Below, piece by piece: positions 62,067 through 64,000 of a stretch of DNA of 64,000 nt (the first letter of the stretch is position 1; the number at the start of each line of letters is the position of its first letter). Location of the stretch: NCBI GenBank assembly GCA_003709165.1, contig RDRZ01000009.1:1-64000 (forward strand), written 5' to 3'. Both the position numbers and the translations under genes were made by a program. Under the pieces are notes generated by a model. The model saw only the letters and a program-made list of their open reading frames with translations. It was not told the DNA's origin and made no database searches. Source of the DNA: Flavobacteriaceae bacterium PRS1 (GTDB taxonomy: Bacteria > Bacteroidota > Bacteroidia > Flavobacteriales > Flavobacteriaceae).

Positions 62067-63761
62067 ATGCGAAACAGCCTCTTAATCTTTTTATTAATTT
62101 TTATGCAGTTTATCACTGCTCAAAATCCTTACCCACAAGATTATTTTCGTAATCCTTTAGAAATTCCTTTAGTGCTTGCCAGCACTTTTGCCGAATTGCG
62201 TTCTAATCATTTTCATTCTGGTTTAGATATAAAAACACAGCAGCAAGAAGGTTTAAATGTATTTGCAGCTGCAAAAGGATATGTAAGTCGTATAAAAATT
62301 TCACACTGGGGTTATGGCAAAGCATTATATATTACTCATCCAAATGGTTACACAACTGTTTATGCACATTTGAAAAAATTTTCTCCAAAAATTGAAACTT
62401 TTGTAAAAAAAGCACAGTACAAACAAGAAACTTTTGAAATAGAACTTTTTCCTGCTATTGATGAATTGCTGATAGAAACTGATGAAATTGTTGCTTTTAG
62501 TGGAAATACAGGAAGCTCAAATAGTGCTCATCTTCATTTTGAGATTAGAGATAAAAGTGAAAGACCTATAAACCCGATGCTTTTCGGAATCGAAATTAAA
62601 GATACTAGAAAACCCACTATTTTAAGTGTTTATGCTTATCCGATTAATGAGAATTCACAGGTAAATAAAACCAACGAAAAAACAAAACTTCGGTTAATTC
62701 CTTTACCTGACGGAAATTATACTGTTGAAGGTATTAAAGCTTTCGGTAAAATTGGATTCGGAATTAACACCTACGACCGTCAAGATAATGCTCCTAATAA
62801 AAATGGCGTGAGTAATATTCAAACTTTTTTTAATGGCAATAAAAATTTTGAAATAGATTTTAAGCGATTTTCATTTACCGAAACCAAACACCTAAATCGT
62901 TTAATAGATTATGCTCATTTTAAGGATCATAAATCGCGTATTCAAAAACTGTTCGTGCAAACTAACAATCCATTAAGTTTATATAAAAACCTTAACGAAA
63001 ACGGTTATATAAACATTGCAGACAGCACAGCATCTATTTATAAAGTAAGCGTGAAAGATTACAAAGGGAATGAAACCTGGTTGACAATTTCTATTATTGG
63101 GGAGCAAAATGATTCGATAACACCAAGAAATATTGAAGTTACAGATTATTTTATTTATGCTGATCAAGCTACTAATTTAGAAGATGAAAACGTTTCAGTG
63201 TACTTTCCATCAAATACTTTTTATGATGATTTTTACATAAATTTTAATGTGAATTGTGATACACTTACTTTACACAAACCTAGTGTGTCTGCACAAAAAT
63301 ACTTCACTATTAATTATGATATTAGTAATTATGAAGACGACGATAAAGACATACTTTTTATTGCAAGGCTTGTAGGTTATTATAAAAATTATCTGTCATA
63401 TAATCCAACTACCAGAAAAGGGAATATATTAAGTGCCAGAACTAAAATTTTAGATACTTATGTTTTAGGAGTTGATGCTGAAAATCCGGAAATTAAACCA
63501 ATTAACTTCCAAAAAAATAAATGGTTAAGCAAGTCGCGTTATTTAAAAGTGAAAGTGAAAGATGAAATTTCAGGCATTCGAAATTACAGGGCTACAATTA
63601 ATGGGAACTGGATTTTAATGGAATATGATGCGAAGAAAAATAAACTGACTTACGATTTTAACGATAATATAATTACCGAAACTGAAAACAATTTAAAGAT
63701 AATTGTTACAGATAATGTTGGAAATAGTTCTACATTTAAAACTATATTTTTTAGAAAATAA
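62067..63761 (+). CDS. M23 family metallopeptidase, cell-wall type
   Basis: A 564-residue exported protein: signal peptide (LLIFLLIFMQFITAQ), then a LytM/M23 domain with zinc-binding HSGLDI (residues about 50-55) and HLHFE (about 155-159) and the LVLASTFAELRSNHFH region typical of the Bacteroidota family. The C-terminal two-thirds contain beta-sandwich-like regions without a known motif. M23 enzymes cut peptide cross-links of peptidoglycan or act as regulators. All metal ligands are intact here, so activity is likely. It is followed 12 bases later by the start of another exported protein, probably an operon. Confidence 0.93.
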   Translation: MRNSLLIFLLIFMQFITAQNPYPQDYFRNPLEIPLVLASTFAELRSNHFHSGLDIKTQQQEGLNVFAAAKGYVSRIKISHWGYGKALYITHPNGYTTVYAHLKKFSPKIETFVKKAQYKQETFEIELFPAIDELLIETDEIVAFSGNTGSSNSAHLHFEIRDKSERPINPMLFGIEIKDTRKPTILSVYAYPINENSQVNKTNEKTKLRLIPLPDGNYTVEGIKAFGKIGFGINTYDRQDNAPNKNGVSNIQTFFNGNKNFEIDFKRFSFTETKHLNRLIDYAHFKDHKSRIQKLFVQTNNPLSLYKNLNENGYINIADSTASIYKVSVKDYKGNETWLTISIIGEQNDSITPRNIEVTDYFIYADQATNLEDENVSVYFPSNTFYDDFYINFNVNCDTLTLHKPSVSAQKYFTINYDISNYEDDDKDILFIARLVGYYKNYLSYNPTTRKGNILSARTKILDTYVLGVDAENPEIKPINFQKNKWLSKSRYLKVKVKDEISGIRNYRATINGNWILMEYDAKKNKLTYDFNDNIITETENNLKIIVTDNVGNSSTFKTIFFRK

Positions 63762-63773
63762 AATTCAGGCCTT

Positions 63774-64000
63774 TTGAAAATTAAATCTTCTCTCTTTCTA
63801 TTTCTCTTTATCTTAATCCCGTTAATAAGTTTAACGCAAACGGCAACCTTAAAAGGAATTATTCTTGACGAAAACAACGTACCAATCTCCAATGTTAGCA
63901 TTACTTTTGGTACAGAAGGCACTACAACAAATACTAATGGATTTTATTTTATTAAAATTCCTTCAAACCAAGATGTAACAATTGAGTTTTCGCATTTAAG
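63774..64000 (+). CDS. Exported protein with carboxypeptidase-like regulatory domain (start only)
   Basis: An open frame from TTG 63774 runs off the window end. It starts with a signal peptide (KSSLFLFLFILIPLISLTQ), then TATLKGIILDENNVPISNVSITFGTEGTTTNTNGFYFIKIPSNQ, a carboxypeptidase-D-like regulatory domain found at the N-terminus of TonB-dependent receptors (SusC-like) and similar proteins. Only about 75 residues are visible, so the class is not certain. It is 12 bases after the M23 gene. Confidence 0.8.
   Translation, partial: MKIKSSLFLFLFILIPLISLTQTATLKGIILDENNVPISNVSITFGTEGTTTNTNGFYFIKIPSNQDVTIEFSHL

Overview
The window is a chromosomal stretch of an AT-rich member of the Bacteroidota, almost certainly a marine-type Flavobacteriaceae. 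Several things point there: Bacteroidota-type promoters (TAnnTTTG, in some cases with TTTG about 19 bases upstream), type IX secretion genes (PorQ, a PorP/SprF protein, a giant protein with a gliding-type C-terminal sorting domain), bacillithiol synthesis (bshB1), tRNA hydroxylase MiaE, many lipoproteins of unknown-function families (DUF3347, DUF2911, DUF3822), and a 6S-type RNA between zapA and rny. Species cannot be named from this sequence.

Layout. 1-6.5 kb: a copper/heavy-metal operon (His/Met-rich DUF3347 lipoprotein, haem-binding-domain protein, a regulator that joins a CxxC metal motif to an AraC helix-turn-helix, CopA-type P1B ATPase, DUF2911 lipoprotein, CusB-like adaptor with metal-binding domains at both ends). 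6.5-9.8 kb: two tandem M28 peptidase lipoproteins, then tRNA-His. 9.9-16.7 kb: housekeeping enzymes (bshB1, PLP trans-sulfuration enzyme, RluE-type pseudouridine synthase, RlmF, acyltransferase). 16.8-19.5 kb: kdnB-like dehydrogenase, HAD phosphatase and kdsB, which suggest lipopolysaccharide built on 8-amino-Kdo. 19.5-27.4 kb: helicase, DUF3822-rsmD, a broken secreted-protein gene, RNase P RNA, dnaX-miaE. 28-31 kb: ppx-ppk1. 31.3-37.5 kb: a broken giant adhesin with about 14 repeats, and its PorP partner. 37.5-49 kb: sixA, pdxH, rnz with a STAS-like gene, pyrB-pyrR, rpsA, cmk, porQ, lon. 49-54.3 kb: ECF sigma/anti-sigma/adhesin-like module, UMF1 transporter, M48 peptidase. 54.5-64 kb: two msrB genes, lpdA, aroQ, a broken outer-membrane protein, xerD, rny-6S RNA-zapA-zapB-like, an M23 peptidase and the start of another exported protein.

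Two patterns cut across the window. First, a 76-bp interspersed repeat occurs three times in the orientation of the gene that follows. It ends 25-27 bases before the start codons of cmk, msrB and aroQ, and the similarity continues through the gap to a shared ACAC-ATG, so it looks like a portable 5' leader. Its palindromic core (TCCCGATARYTATCGGGA) also occurs alone, including inside the P3 region of RNase P RNA. Second, an unusual number of genes carry single-base lesions: five frameshifts in four genes, two in-frame stops in one gene, and one start codon reading ATA. The affected genes are mostly non-essential surface or secreted proteins, while the essential genes read cleanly. This could be real decay or indel errors in the assembly.
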